Shown here: positions 24,357 through 32,081 of the stretch, piece after piece
How the letters are laid out: the number at the start of each line of letters is the position of its first letter
Position numbering within the stretch: position 1 is the first letter of the stretch
Source of the DNA: Tunturiibacter empetritectus
Lineage (GTDB): Bacteria; Acidobacteriota; Terriglobia; Terriglobales; Acidobacteriaceae
Length of the DNA stretch: 64,000 bases
Direction of reading: 5' to 3'
Assembly (NCBI RefSeq): GCF_013410875.1
Contig: NZ_JACCCU010000002.1
Coordinates: 992,001-1,056,000, forward strand
Notes under the pieces: model-generated
Database searches by the model: none
Told to the model about the DNA's origin: nothing
The model's input: the letters and a program-made list of their open reading frames with translations, nothing else
Position numbers and translations under genes: made by a program

Positions 24357-26093
24357 ATGAGGATTCGAGTCAGCGCTTGCCTTGCTCTTGTCGTGGTCGG
24401 CTTGTTGTCAGGTACTTGTTTGTACGCGCAGGATGCGCCTTCCGTGAATGCGCGGGCTTCGCAGACAGCAATGGATCGCGACCTGTTGGAGGTTACGATT
24501 CCTCGCCTGGAGGAGTTGTACCGTGCCCACAAGTACACCGTGACCGAGGTGGTGGAGTGGTACCTCGCGCGAATTGCGAGGTACAACGGAATCTATCGCG
24601 CCGTGCAGACGGTGGATACACAGAATGCGCTGGCCACTGCGGCTCGAGAAGATGCAGAGGCAAAGGCTGGTGGGAGCGGCTTTCGCCGCAGGCCGATGTG
24701 GGGCGTTCCGATTGTGACGAAGGCGAATACGAGTATTAAGGGGCTGGTGACGACCGATGGGTGGAAAGGCTACTTGATTCCAGGGCACGAGCTGGTCGCC
24801 CCAAAGGATGCGACCATCGTGGCAAAGCTGCGGGCGGCTGGAGCGGTGATTCTGGGGCAAACAAACATGCCGGACTTTGCGGCGAGCGATACTAATCGCA
24901 GCACGGCGTTTGGGCGGACGGGTAATGCTTACGACGTCCGATTCAGCCCAGGCGGCTCGTCGGGCGGAACTGTAACGGCGGTGACAAGCAACTTTGCGCT
25001 ACTGGGCAACGGGACCGATACGGGGAACTCGATTCGCATGCCGTCGGCGACGAGCTCGGTGGTAGGCGTGTTTCCGACGCGCGGGCTGGTGAGTATCACG
25101 GGGATCGCGCCCCTGGATTGGCTGCTGGACAACACGGGGCCAATCGCTCGCACAGTGACCGATGCGACGATCGCGCTCGATGTGATGGCCGGAGAGGACG
25201 CTGCGGATGCGCGCACAGTCGATTTCACCGCGAAGGCACAAAGAGGGCCGTATACGCAGTATCTGAAGACGGATGCGCTGAAGGGCAAGCGGTTTGGCGT
25301 ACCGGCTTTCATTCTTGCGGGAGCTGGGATTGCCTTTCAAGGTATCCCTGCATCGGCAACAGCGAGCGAGGTGGCCGAGGATACCGAGGACGCACGTGAA
25401 CCCTTGCGACCAGAGACGCGGGCGGCGTTTATAAAGGCGATTGAAGGTTTGCGGGCGGCGGGAGCTACGGTCGTGTTCGATGATTCGATTCTGCCGGACA
25501 GCTTTGCCGTGACAGTGGGACGAGTGGGGACGTTTCCTTATGTGAAGGAGGGAACGGAGAAGTTTCTGGCGGAGTATGGCCCGGCGGAGTATCACTCGGC
25601 TGCGGAGTATGCGAAGGTGGTAGGATCGCCACTCCCAACAACCATAATCGGTGGCGCCGATCCCGCAACAAGACGAGGACGACCGGCGATCGTGCAGGAG
25701 TCGATCGAAAGCGATCCGCAGGCTGAAGCAAATTTTTACGCCCCGCGCAGGAAGGCGCTCGAAACCTACAACGAGACGCTGGACCGATTGCAACTCGACG
25801 GGTTTGTCTACCCGGCGACGCAGATGCCGCCGCCGGATGAGACGATGCCGCAGAATGGAAAGCTCAGCGAGGGACCGCACAGTGATACTGGATGGGTGAA
25901 CATGATCGGCGTGCCGGCTGTGGTGGTGCCGGGCGGCTTCTATCCCGACGGACTGCCGTTTGGGCTGGAGATCTCGGCCCGGCGGTGGGAAGATGGTGAT
26001 CTGCTGGGCTGGGCCTATGCGTATGAGCAGGCAACGAAGCATCGCAGGCCGCCGGTGCTGGTGGAGAATGGCTTGCTGCCGGATGCGCGGTAA
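24357..26093 (+). CDS. Exported amidase (amidase signature family)
   Basis: 578 aa. Signal peptide at residues 1-24 (ending TCLYAQ), so it acts in the periplasm. The Ser-cisSer-Lys triad is visible: Lys122 in VTKANTSIKG, the cis-Ser in GGSSGG (199-204), and the nucleophile Ser225 in GTDTGNSIRMPS. The usual second Gly of GTDxGGSIR is Asn here. An insertion of charged residues at about 320-345 (ASEVAEDTEDAREPLRPE) separates the catalytic half from the C-terminal half. Hydrolyses an amide bond in an unknown substrate. AAGGA precedes the ATG by about 5 nt. Single gene upstream of purN. Confidence 0.9.
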   Translation: MRIRVSACLALVVVGLLSGTCLYAQDAPSVNARASQTAMDRDLLEVTIPRLEELYRAHKYTVTEVVEWYLARIARYNGIYRAVQTVDTQNALATAAREDAEAKAGGSGFRRRPMWGVPIVTKANTSIKGLVTTDGWKGYLIPGHELVAPKDATIVAKLRAAGAVILGQTNMPDFAASDTNRSTAFGRTGNAYDVRFSPGGSSGGTVTAVTSNFALLGNGTDTGNSIRMPSATSSVVGVFPTRGLVSITGIAPLDWLLDNTGPIARTVTDATIALDVMAGEDAADARTVDFTAKAQRGPYTQYLKTDALKGKRFGVPAFILAGAGIAFQGIPASATASEVAEDTEDAREPLRPETRAAFIKAIEGLRAAGATVVFDDSILPDSFAVTVGRVGTFPYVKEGTEKFLAEYGPAEYHSAAEYAKVVGSPLPTTIIGGADPATRRGRPAIVQESIESDPQAEANFYAPRRKALETYNETLDRLQLDGFVYPATQMPPPDETMPQNGKLSEGPHSDTGWVNMIGVPAVVVPGGFYPDGLPFGLEISARRWEDGDLLGWAYAYEQATKHRRPPVLVENGLLPDAR

Positions 26094-26157
26094 GGATTGT
26101 GAGTCGGCGAGACATCAAGCGTAGGCGTCGCCTAAAATCTAAACAAGGGACCCCTTC

Positions 26158-26766
26158 ATGCATCGACTCGGCATTCTTCTCTCCGGCAGAGGCTCAAACT
26201 TTCTTGCAATCGCTAGGGCTATCCACGAACACCGGCTGCTCGGCACGGAGATCGCCGTGGTATTGTCAAATCTTGAAGATGCTCCGGGGCTTTCAGCAGC
26301 GAACGAGCTGAAAATTCCAGCGTTTGCGATTCCTTCCGCTGGCCGCAAGCGTGCTGAGCATGACGCGGAGATGATCGCGCGGCTGCATCAGCACAAGGTT
26401 GATCTGGTCTGCCTGGCGGGGTACATGCGCATCATCTCAACGGTGTTTGTGGAGGCGTTTCCAGATCGGATTCTCAACGTACACCCGTCGCTGTTACCTG
26501 CTTTTCCGGGGCTTGATGCGCAGGCGCAGGCGCTGAAATATGGAGCCAAGGTCGCCGGATGCACCGTGCACTTTGTCGATGAGGCAGTGGATCATGGCGT
26601 CATCATTGTGCAGAAGACTGTGCCCGTCCACGACGACGATACCGATAAGACACTGTCGGCTCGCATCCTCGAACAGGAGCACCGCGCCTATCCGGAGGCG
26701 ATCGCGGCTGTACTTAGCGGCGAATACTCCATCCAGGATCGCCGCTACGTTCGCAGCAAAGTTTAA
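26158..26766 (+). CDS. purN: Phosphoribosylglycinamide formyltransferase
   Basis: 202 aa. Transfers a formyl group from 10-formyl-THF to GAR, the third step of purine synthesis. LLSGRGSNFLAIARAI is the N-terminal phosphate loop, and the catalytic segment is ILNVHPSLLPAFPGLDAQAQ (His in HPSLLP), followed by GCTVHFVDEAVDHGVIIVQK containing the catalytic Asp. TAAAAT about 19 nt upstream and AAGGGA before the ATG are a plausible promoter and ribosome site. purM is about 2.7 kb upstream on the same strand, but an opposing gene and an amidase lie between, so they are separate units. Confidence 0.96.
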   Translation: MHRLGILLSGRGSNFLAIARAIHEHRLLGTEIAVVLSNLEDAPGLSAANELKIPAFAIPSAGRKRAEHDAEMIARLHQHKVDLVCLAGYMRIISTVFVEAFPDRILNVHPSLLPAFPGLDAQAQALKYGAKVAGCTVHFVDEAVDHGVIIVQKTVPVHDDDTDKTLSARILEQEHRAYPEAIAAVLSGEYSIQDRRYVRSKV

Positions 26767-26790
26767 CAGCAATGTCCTGCCGGACGCCTC

Positions 26791-28011
26791 CTACGTCTCG
26801 CGACCAGCCTGCCCTTGCTGCTCAGTTGCATCGTTCAGCCTTACCTTTACGTCGACCCGTTTGCGCCCGCGGAAGACTGTAAGTGTCACCTCGTCGCCCG
26901 CTTTATGCGAGTTCATCACTGCCGCCAGATCCTGCGCGTTGGTGATCTCCTGTCCGTCCATCGCGACGATCAGATCGCCGCCCAGCATCACGGGTATGTT
27001 TCCCTGGTAGGCCCTTTGAGTTCCCCCGTGCAGCCCGGCTTTCTCCGCTGCGCCGCCTGGCAGGACACGCTCGATCAACAACCCATAGTCAGCCGCCAGA
27101 CCGATCTGTTGCGCAACCTCCGGACCAATCTCCAGCGTGGCGATGTCGAGCGACGGACGACGGATTCGACCGTATTTCGCGAAGTCTGCGATGACAGCTT
27201 TGGCCGTATTGACCGGGATAGCAAAACCAATACCAGCCGACTGATCAACGCCATTCGAAGCAATGAGAGTGGTGATCCCGATGACCTCGCCGCGGGAGTT
27301 GAGCAGTGGGCCGCCGGAGTTGCCTGGGTTGACGCTGGCGTCGGTCTGAATCGCGTCTTCAATGGGATTGTTGTTGGGCCCGCGAATCGACCGAATCGCC
27401 GAGATGATTCCGCGTGTCATGGTGCCGGACAAGCCGAACGGATTGCCGATGGCGTAGACGCGCTGACCCACGGTGAGGCTCTGCGACTCTGCGAGCGTTG
27501 CCGGCTGAAGGTTAGGAGCATTGTTGATCAGAAGCAGAGCGAGATCATGTCCTTTATCCACGCCAACGACGGTAGCCTTGTACTTGTGCTTGTCAGAGAG
27601 CGTGACCTCGACGCGTTGGGCGTTGTCGATGACGTGGTTGTTGGTGAGGATGTGTCCCTGCTTGTCCAGAATGAATCCGGAGCCTTGCCCCTGCTGCGGA
27701 ACCGGGCCGTAAAAGAAGTCCATCGCGATCGCTGTGGAAGTGATGTTGACCACCGACGGCAAAGCCTTCTTGTAGACCGCAATATTCTGCTGCTCCTCGG
27801 TGTCGTACGCGGGCGCGGCATGGGCCTCGGTCAGCTCGAAGGTTCCCAGCGGGCCATTCACGGCTGCAGTATTCGTCGCAGGCAGTGATGCGGAGGGCGC
27901 TGCGGCACGATGGAGCCAGGGCGAAGCGGCTCCTGTCGACCAGACGTGCGTGGTCAGGTAGTAAAAGCCGGAGAGAAGAAGGACCACAAGGAGAACGGGG
28001 CGCAGTTTCAT
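26791..28011 (-). CDS. HtrA/DegP-like trypsin-type serine protease with one PDZ domain
   Basis: 406 aa from the ATG at 28011. An N-terminal signal-anchor (KLRPVLLVVLLLSGFYYLTT) places the protease in the periplasm. Triad: His in ILTNNHVID, Asp in VDKGHDLALLL, Ser in VNPGNSGGPLLNSRGE. GSGFILDKQGHILTNNHV is the S1C signature. A single PDZ domain covers about residues 290-395 (LLIERVLPGGAAEKAGL, LGGDLIVAMDGQEI). One PDZ and an anchor make it DegS-like in layout; a role in envelope quality control is inferred. Convergent with purN. Confidence 0.93.
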   Translation of the reverse strand: MKLRPVLLVVLLLSGFYYLTTHVWSTGAASPWLHRAAAPSASLPATNTAAVNGPLGTFELTEAHAAPAYDTEEQQNIAVYKKALPSVVNITSTAIAMDFFYGPVPQQGQGSGFILDKQGHILTNNHVIDNAQRVEVTLSDKHKYKATVVGVDKGHDLALLLINNAPNLQPATLAESQSLTVGQRVYAIGNPFGLSGTMTRGIISAIRSIRGPNNNPIEDAIQTDASVNPGNSGGPLLNSRGEVIGITTLIASNGVDQSAGIGFAIPVNTAKAVIADFAKYGRIRRPSLDIATLEIGPEVAQQIGLAADYGLLIERVLPGGAAEKAGLHGGTQRAYQGNIPVMLGGDLIVAMDGQEITNAQDLAAVMNSHKAGDEVTLTVFRGRKRVDVKVRLNDATEQQGQAGRET

Positions 28012-28251
28012 CGTGAGCACGACCTGATCTTTCAAATAGCCGGTTGCGAAAGACCGACACATCTTATTGTATCGAGCCGCGCGCCCTGCTGCTCGGGCGG
28101 CGTATAGTCGCGGATCCTATCGAAGCGATTCAGATGATTGTCAGAACAGTGGGACTACGAACCGAATTCGTCCCACTTTTTGGAGAGCATCGGGCACCCA
28201 ATCGGTCGTGCTCCCGCCCTCTTTGCTGGACAGGGCTAAGTCTCGACCTTC

Positions 28252-28800
28252 TCACACCATTCGCTGCAGCCGATTGAGTGCCGAGGGCTTGATACGCGGC
28301 GCATGGAGGAAGTTCTCGCGTTCGGGCAGGCGTTTGGTCTGCACCTCCCAGGGCTCCTCCCTGACCTTTACCGGACCGGCCCACGATTCGGCTTCGAGGT
28401 CGACGCTGTCGATGCTTGCGCGACCTACCAGCGAGCGGTCAGTGCGATCGAGCCGATCGGATCCATCGCCGCGCTCAAGCCACTCCGTACGCTCGGAGCG
28501 TTCCGGACGGACGATCCCCTCTACCTCTTTTCTCTTCGCCACAACCTCAATATCTTCCAACGCAGGCTCGGCGTCCTGATCGCTGCTATGAACGGCGGCC
28601 ATCAACGAAGCCATGAAGTTTGCCATCATGCGCTGCGCACACTTCTGTCCGCACAGGTGCTTGGCGCCCTTGCGCGAATTCTTGGGCGACTCCCAGCCAC
28701 GAACTTTCAACTCCCCGTCCTGCTCGTAAGCGACGAACCAGTAGTTACTCGTCTGCTTCTCTGCTGCACAGATATCGCAATTGATAGCTTGCCGGATCAT
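28252..28800 (-). CDS. Hypothetical protein with an N-terminal zinc-ribbon-like Cys set
   Basis: 182 aa, not recognised. CDIC (residues 8-11) and CGQKC (about 50-54) could form a four-cysteine zinc site around NYWFVAYEQDGELKVRGW. The middle is acidic (DQDAEPALEDIEVVAKRKEV), followed by an Arg/Glu/Asp-rich low-complexity stretch (RPERSERTEWLERGDGSDRL). The C-terminal third is probably disordered. AGGAG lies about 8 nt before the ATG, supporting the start. The gap 28012-28251 before it shows nothing recognisable. Confidence 0.6.
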   Translation of the reverse strand: MIRQAINCDICAAEKQTSNYWFVAYEQDGELKVRGWESPKNSRKGAKHLCGQKCAQRMMANFMASLMAAVHSSDQDAEPALEDIEVVAKRKEVEGIVRPERSERTEWLERGDGSDRLDRTDRSLVGRASIDSVDLEAESWAGPVKVREEPWEVQTKRLPERENFLHAPRIKPSALNRLQRMV

Positions 28801-28949
28801 CTGCCCGTCTCCTTATCCCTCGGTGAAGTGTGCCTGTCTGACACAGTCCTTTCATCGGCAAAAGATCGAAATGCATCATCCGAGGATAGTCAATTGTTTG
28901 TTGGGTTCGACGCAGCAGGTTCCACTCTCTAAATTCAGACAAAGATCAT

Positions 28950-29606
28950 CTACGCCGCGGCTTCGAGGATCGGCCAGAGTTGATCGACCTGCCACTCCAG
29001 TTCGGGCAGCGCACCACCGTTGGTCAGTACATAGTCTGACAAAGCTGCCTTCTGCTCGTCGGAGATCTGCTGTGCCAGCCTGCGACGCGCCTCCGCTTCG
29101 AACTCCGTGCGTTGCTCCTCGCTGATCGACCTGCCGGCGGAAGACCGAGCGACAAATCGTGCGACCTTCACCTCCTCTGGAGCCGTCACTAAGATGATCC
29201 TGTCGAAACGACTTTGCCAGCGCGAACCATCTGCGGCACCGTAGTGCGTCTCGAAGATCAGCGCTGACTCCACCATCACGACGGCGTGAGGATTCTTGTG
29301 AAAGATTGTTTCGGTCAACTCCATCTGGCGCGCAATCACAAGAGGATGAGCGATTGCATTCAACTCTTCAACGCGGCCCTCCGTGAAGGCGATGCGTGCC
29401 AGGACAGTGCGGTCAAGTGTGCCATCGGCCAACACCACGTTGGGGCCAAAGTGCGCGACCATCCCGTCATAGATCGGCTGGCCGACCTCCATCAGCTCGC
29501 GGCCGATCGCATCCGACTGCAGGATATGCGCCCCGAGAGCTGCGAACAGGTTCGCCGCGGTTGACTTGCCGCTTCCCAGGCCGCCGGTGAGTCCAACGCG
29601 CAGCAT
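28950..29606 (-). CDS. coaE: Dephospho-CoA kinase
   Basis: 218 aa. Last step of coenzyme A synthesis: phosphorylates the 3'-hydroxyl of dephospho-CoA. The P-loop is GLTGGLGSGKSTAA (residues 5-18). Conserved family segments include LFAALGAHILQSDAIGRELM, the lid region RSSAGRSISEEQRTEF, and the MVESALIFETHYG catalytic strand. The C-terminus is slightly longer than in E. coli. It follows folD by only 5 bp and is probably translated from the same mRNA. Confidence 0.95.
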   Translation of the reverse strand: MLRVGLTGGLGSGKSTAANLFAALGAHILQSDAIGRELMEVGQPIYDGMVAHFGPNVVLADGTLDRTVLARIAFTEGRVEELNAIAHPLVIARQMELTETIFHKNPHAVVMVESALIFETHYGAADGSRWQSRFDRIILVTAPEEVKVARFVARSSAGRSISEEQRTEFEAEARRRLAQQISDEQKAALSDYVLTNGGALPELEWQVDQLWPILEAAA

Positions 29607-29611
29607 CGTGG

Positions 29612-30559
29612 CTACTTGCTCCCCCGCGAGATTCCCCGGCGCAGCTTCGCCGCAGCTACCGTGTTCTGCATCAACATCGCTATGGTCAGCGCGCCGACTC
29701 CACCCGGGACCGGGGTGTACGCGCCCGACACCGCAAAGGCAGCCGGATGAATGTCCCCGACGACGACCGATCCGCGTTTGGCAAAAGTTGCCGCCCGGGC
29801 CGGATCGCCCGGGAAGAACTCTTCCACCTCGGCGGCTTCGGTGATGCGATTGATTCCGACGTCTATTAGCGTCGCGCCCGGCTTGACCATCTTCGAGGTA
29901 ATAAACCCCGGCCGACCAATCGCTGCTACGAGAAGATCAGCCTCGCGGGTGAAGCTACCGAGGTCGACCGTTTTGCTGTGGCATACAGTCACCGTGGCAG
30001 AGGCATTTAGCAACATCACCGCCGTCGGTTTGCCTACGATATCCGAGCGCCCCACGACGACCGCGTTCTGGCCTGCGATTGGCAATCCGCTCCGCCGCAA
30101 AATCTCGAGGATGCCCGCAGGTGTGCATGGAGCCAGCCCCGCCTGACCGCTCTGCAACCTGCCCATGTTCACGGGGTGAAATCCATCCACGTCTTTGTCC
30201 GGAGAGACAGCCTCGAGGAGCCGCTTGGTGTCCACGTGCTTCGGCAGCGGAAGCTGGATCAGGATTCCGTCGATGTCATCGCGGGCATTCAAAGCCGCGA
30301 CCAGCGCCAGCATCTCGTCAGTCGTGATGCTCTCCGGTGGTGTGATCATCTCGCTGAAGATTCCCAACTCGCTGCAGGTCTTCACTTTGGTTCGGACGTA
30401 AATCTGTGACGCAGGCTCTTCGCCGACCAAAATCACCGCCAGCCCAGGAGTGATCCCGCGAGCCGAGAGAGCTCGGACTTCGGCTGCGACCTCGGCCTTG
30501 ATCCGGGTGGCGATGGCGACGCCGTCCAAAAGCGCCGGAGTTCTCTTTATCTCATCCAT
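29612..30559 (-). CDS. folD: Bifunctional methylenetetrahydrofolate dehydrogenase / methenyltetrahydrofolate cyclohydrolase
   Basis: 315 aa from the ATG at 30559; the upstream extension is not conserved in sequence style. Converts 5,10-methylene-THF to 10-formyl-THF, the donor used by PurN. GEEPASQIYVRTKVKTCSEL carries the catalytic Lys and Tyr, GILIQLPLPKHVD is the family hallmark, DVDGFHPVNMGRL follows, and VVGRSDIVGKPTAVMLLNAS is the NADP loop. TPVPGGVGALTIAMLMQNT closes the protein. First gene of a folD-coaE operon. Confidence 0.96.
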   Translation of the reverse strand: MDEIKRTPALLDGVAIATRIKAEVAAEVRALSARGITPGLAVILVGEEPASQIYVRTKVKTCSELGIFSEMITPPESITTDEMLALVAALNARDDIDGILIQLPLPKHVDTKRLLEAVSPDKDVDGFHPVNMGRLQSGQAGLAPCTPAGILEILRRSGLPIAGQNAVVVGRSDIVGKPTAVMLLNASATVTVCHSKTVDLGSFTREADLLVAAIGRPGFITSKMVKPGATLIDVGINRITEAAEVEEFFPGDPARAATFAKRGSVVVGDIHPAAFAVSGAYTPVPGGVGALTIAMLMQNTVAAAKLRRGISRGSK

Positions 30560-30903
30560 ACATCTTTCATGGTATCGCGCTCCCCCGCATCTCCGACGAT
30601 AAGATAGTTCCGTGAGCGCGCAATCCCTGCCGCCGCAGATCTGCAGTACGTTGTCTGTCCAGTGTGCCATCAGAAGCTTGGCCGCGCCGGAAATGTCATC
30701 TCGTGCACGGGAGATGCGGGTGACGCTATCCGGTGATCGAAGGATCTCCCGTACTGCTTGCGAACCGCACTCTCTGCTGGGAGCGCCTCAAGGAAACTTT
30801 CCAGGCCATCTTTTCGTAAAGTCCTCTGACGATAGGTCGATATATGACGTCTAACACTTTGGGTAAGCTGACGGCGAACACACGCCGAGCAGGAGAAGAA
30901 CAA
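30560..30903. other. 344-bp divergent intergenic stretch
   Basis: No gene I can support on either strand; the open frames here lack ribosome sites and family features. It must contain the folD promoter (leftward) and that of the small gene at 30904 (rightward). Confidence 0.5.
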
Positions 30904-31152
30904 ATGACAAAGGCTAAGGGTGCCCACGTCGAAAAGTTCGCTGAGGCCGATCTCTCCGGATTGCGGGAAGATCTGATGAAGTCGGGTCTCGACTCCTGGC
31001 AGGCCGCCGATCTCATCAGCAGCTTTCTTGTCGCGCGCGGTTACGGGGTCTCCACGCAGGATGCTCGCAAAGCGGCCTTCCGGATGGAGGCTATCAGCTG
31101 CTCCCTGCCCTGCCTCCAAGAGGAGTTGGAGAAGATCGCGCAGCTGATGTGA
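30904..31152 (+). CDS. Small hypothetical protein
   Basis: 82 aa from the ATG at 30904, chosen for the CAGGAGA about 8 nt upstream; the frame is open 60 bp earlier. It looks all-helical: VEKFAEADLSGLREDLMKSG, then SWQAADLISSFLVARGYG and an amphipathic C-terminus with CSLPCLQEELEKIAQLM. The two cysteines are spaced C-x3-C. No family recognised. The compact helical pattern recalls small regulatory or partner proteins, but there is no direct evidence for a role. Confidence 0.55.
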   Translation: MTKAKGAHVEKFAEADLSGLREDLMKSGLDSWQAADLISSFLVARGYGVSTQDARKAAFRMEAISCSLPCLQEELEKIAQLM

Positions 31153-31214
31153 GGTATGACGTCAGGGCGATGGCCTAAAATCCTTTGCAACACAGCGCGA
31201 ACCCGCGAAAGCCC

Positions 31215-31991
31215 ATGAAGATCGTCAGACTTCTCTCCTGGCACGAAGACGTTATGACAAAGGCGGCGGCGCTGAAACGCCGTGGCCTGAAGATCGACGC
31301 CTCTCCTCTGATCAGAACCTCAGCAGTTGTCGGTGAGCTTGCCCATCTCAACCCTGCCGTGCTCATCTTCGATCTGGACAAACTTCCATCGCGCTCCCGT
31401 GAGATCGCTCTAATTCTTCGCTCCAGCAGATCCGCACACCATATACCGATTCTCTTCGCAGGCGGATCGCCCGAAAGAACTGAACGAATCCGCGTAGAAA
31501 ATCCCGACGCCAGTTACGCCTCCTGGTCCGAAGTTCCTGGCGCCCTCGCCGCACTCCTTGCTCATCCACCGGTCACTCCGGCTGTCGCCCCACCACGCGA
31601 CTTCTCGGCGACACCCCTGCTAAAAAAATTAGGAATCAATACGAGCATGGAGGTAGCTCTAATCGCCGCCCCGGATGGCTTCGAAGAGCTGCTAGGCGAT
31701 CTCCCGGAAAACACCGCACTACTCTCGCGCCTGCGCCCCACCACAAGTCTCGCGCTGTGTTTTACCCGCTCACTCGAAGACCTGTCCTCCACACTGGATC
31801 TCCTGACACTTCGTCTCCCCAGGCCAGCATCCGTCTGGATCATTCATCCCAAGCGCAGCGGCAAACACCACGTCGACTTCAACCAGAATCATGTACGCGA
31901 TGCGTCCCTCACGGCAGGTCTGGTCGACTACAAGGTCTGCTCCATCAACGAAGTCTGGTCCGCTCTAAAATTTGCCTGGCGCAAGCGTTAG
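31215..31991 (+). CDS. Receiver-like domain joined to a DUF3052-like domain
   Basis: 258 aa. The first about 120 residues resemble a degraded response-regulator receiver: MKIVRLLSWHEDVMTKAAAL, then NPAVLIFDLDKLPSRSREIA, whose Asp sits where the phospho-acceptor would be, and IPILFAGG. The C-terminal half (from KKLGINTSMEVALIAAPDGF to the end) follows the DUF3052 pattern: a glycine-rich opening, SVWIIHPKRSGKHHVDFNQN, and the ending GLVDYKVCSINEVWSALKFA. DUF3052 has no known function. The fusion is unusual. A TAAAAT hexamer lies about 36 nt upstream. Confidence 0.6.
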   Translation: MKIVRLLSWHEDVMTKAAALKRRGLKIDASPLIRTSAVVGELAHLNPAVLIFDLDKLPSRSREIALILRSSRSAHHIPILFAGGSPERTERIRVENPDASYASWSEVPGALAALLAHPPVTPAVAPPRDFSATPLLKKLGINTSMEVALIAAPDGFEELLGDLPENTALLSRLRPTTSLALCFTRSLEDLSSTLDLLTLRLPRPASVWIIHPKRSGKHHVDFNQNHVRDASLTAGLVDYKVCSINEVWSALKFAWRKR

Positions 31992-32069
31992 CCCGTCGTG
32001 CCTGATCCCCTTCACCACCTAAAACACCTGCGCTACCTCATCTAAATATTCTTCGGCCATCTCACAAGG

Positions 32070-32075
32070 CATAAT
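32070..32075 (+). promoter_or_regulatory. Candidate -10 box of a leaderless ppc promoter
   Basis: CATAAT, then CAAAGC, then the ATG at 32082: a 6-nt gap. AAGG overlaps the box but is too far upstream to be a normal ribosome site. Confidence 0.4.
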
Positions 32076-32081
32076 CAAAGC

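Noticed and set aside
30670..31119. 149-codon minus-strand frame over the small gene at 30904
   Set aside because: The plus-strand frame has a good ribosome site and normal codon use; this one has neither.
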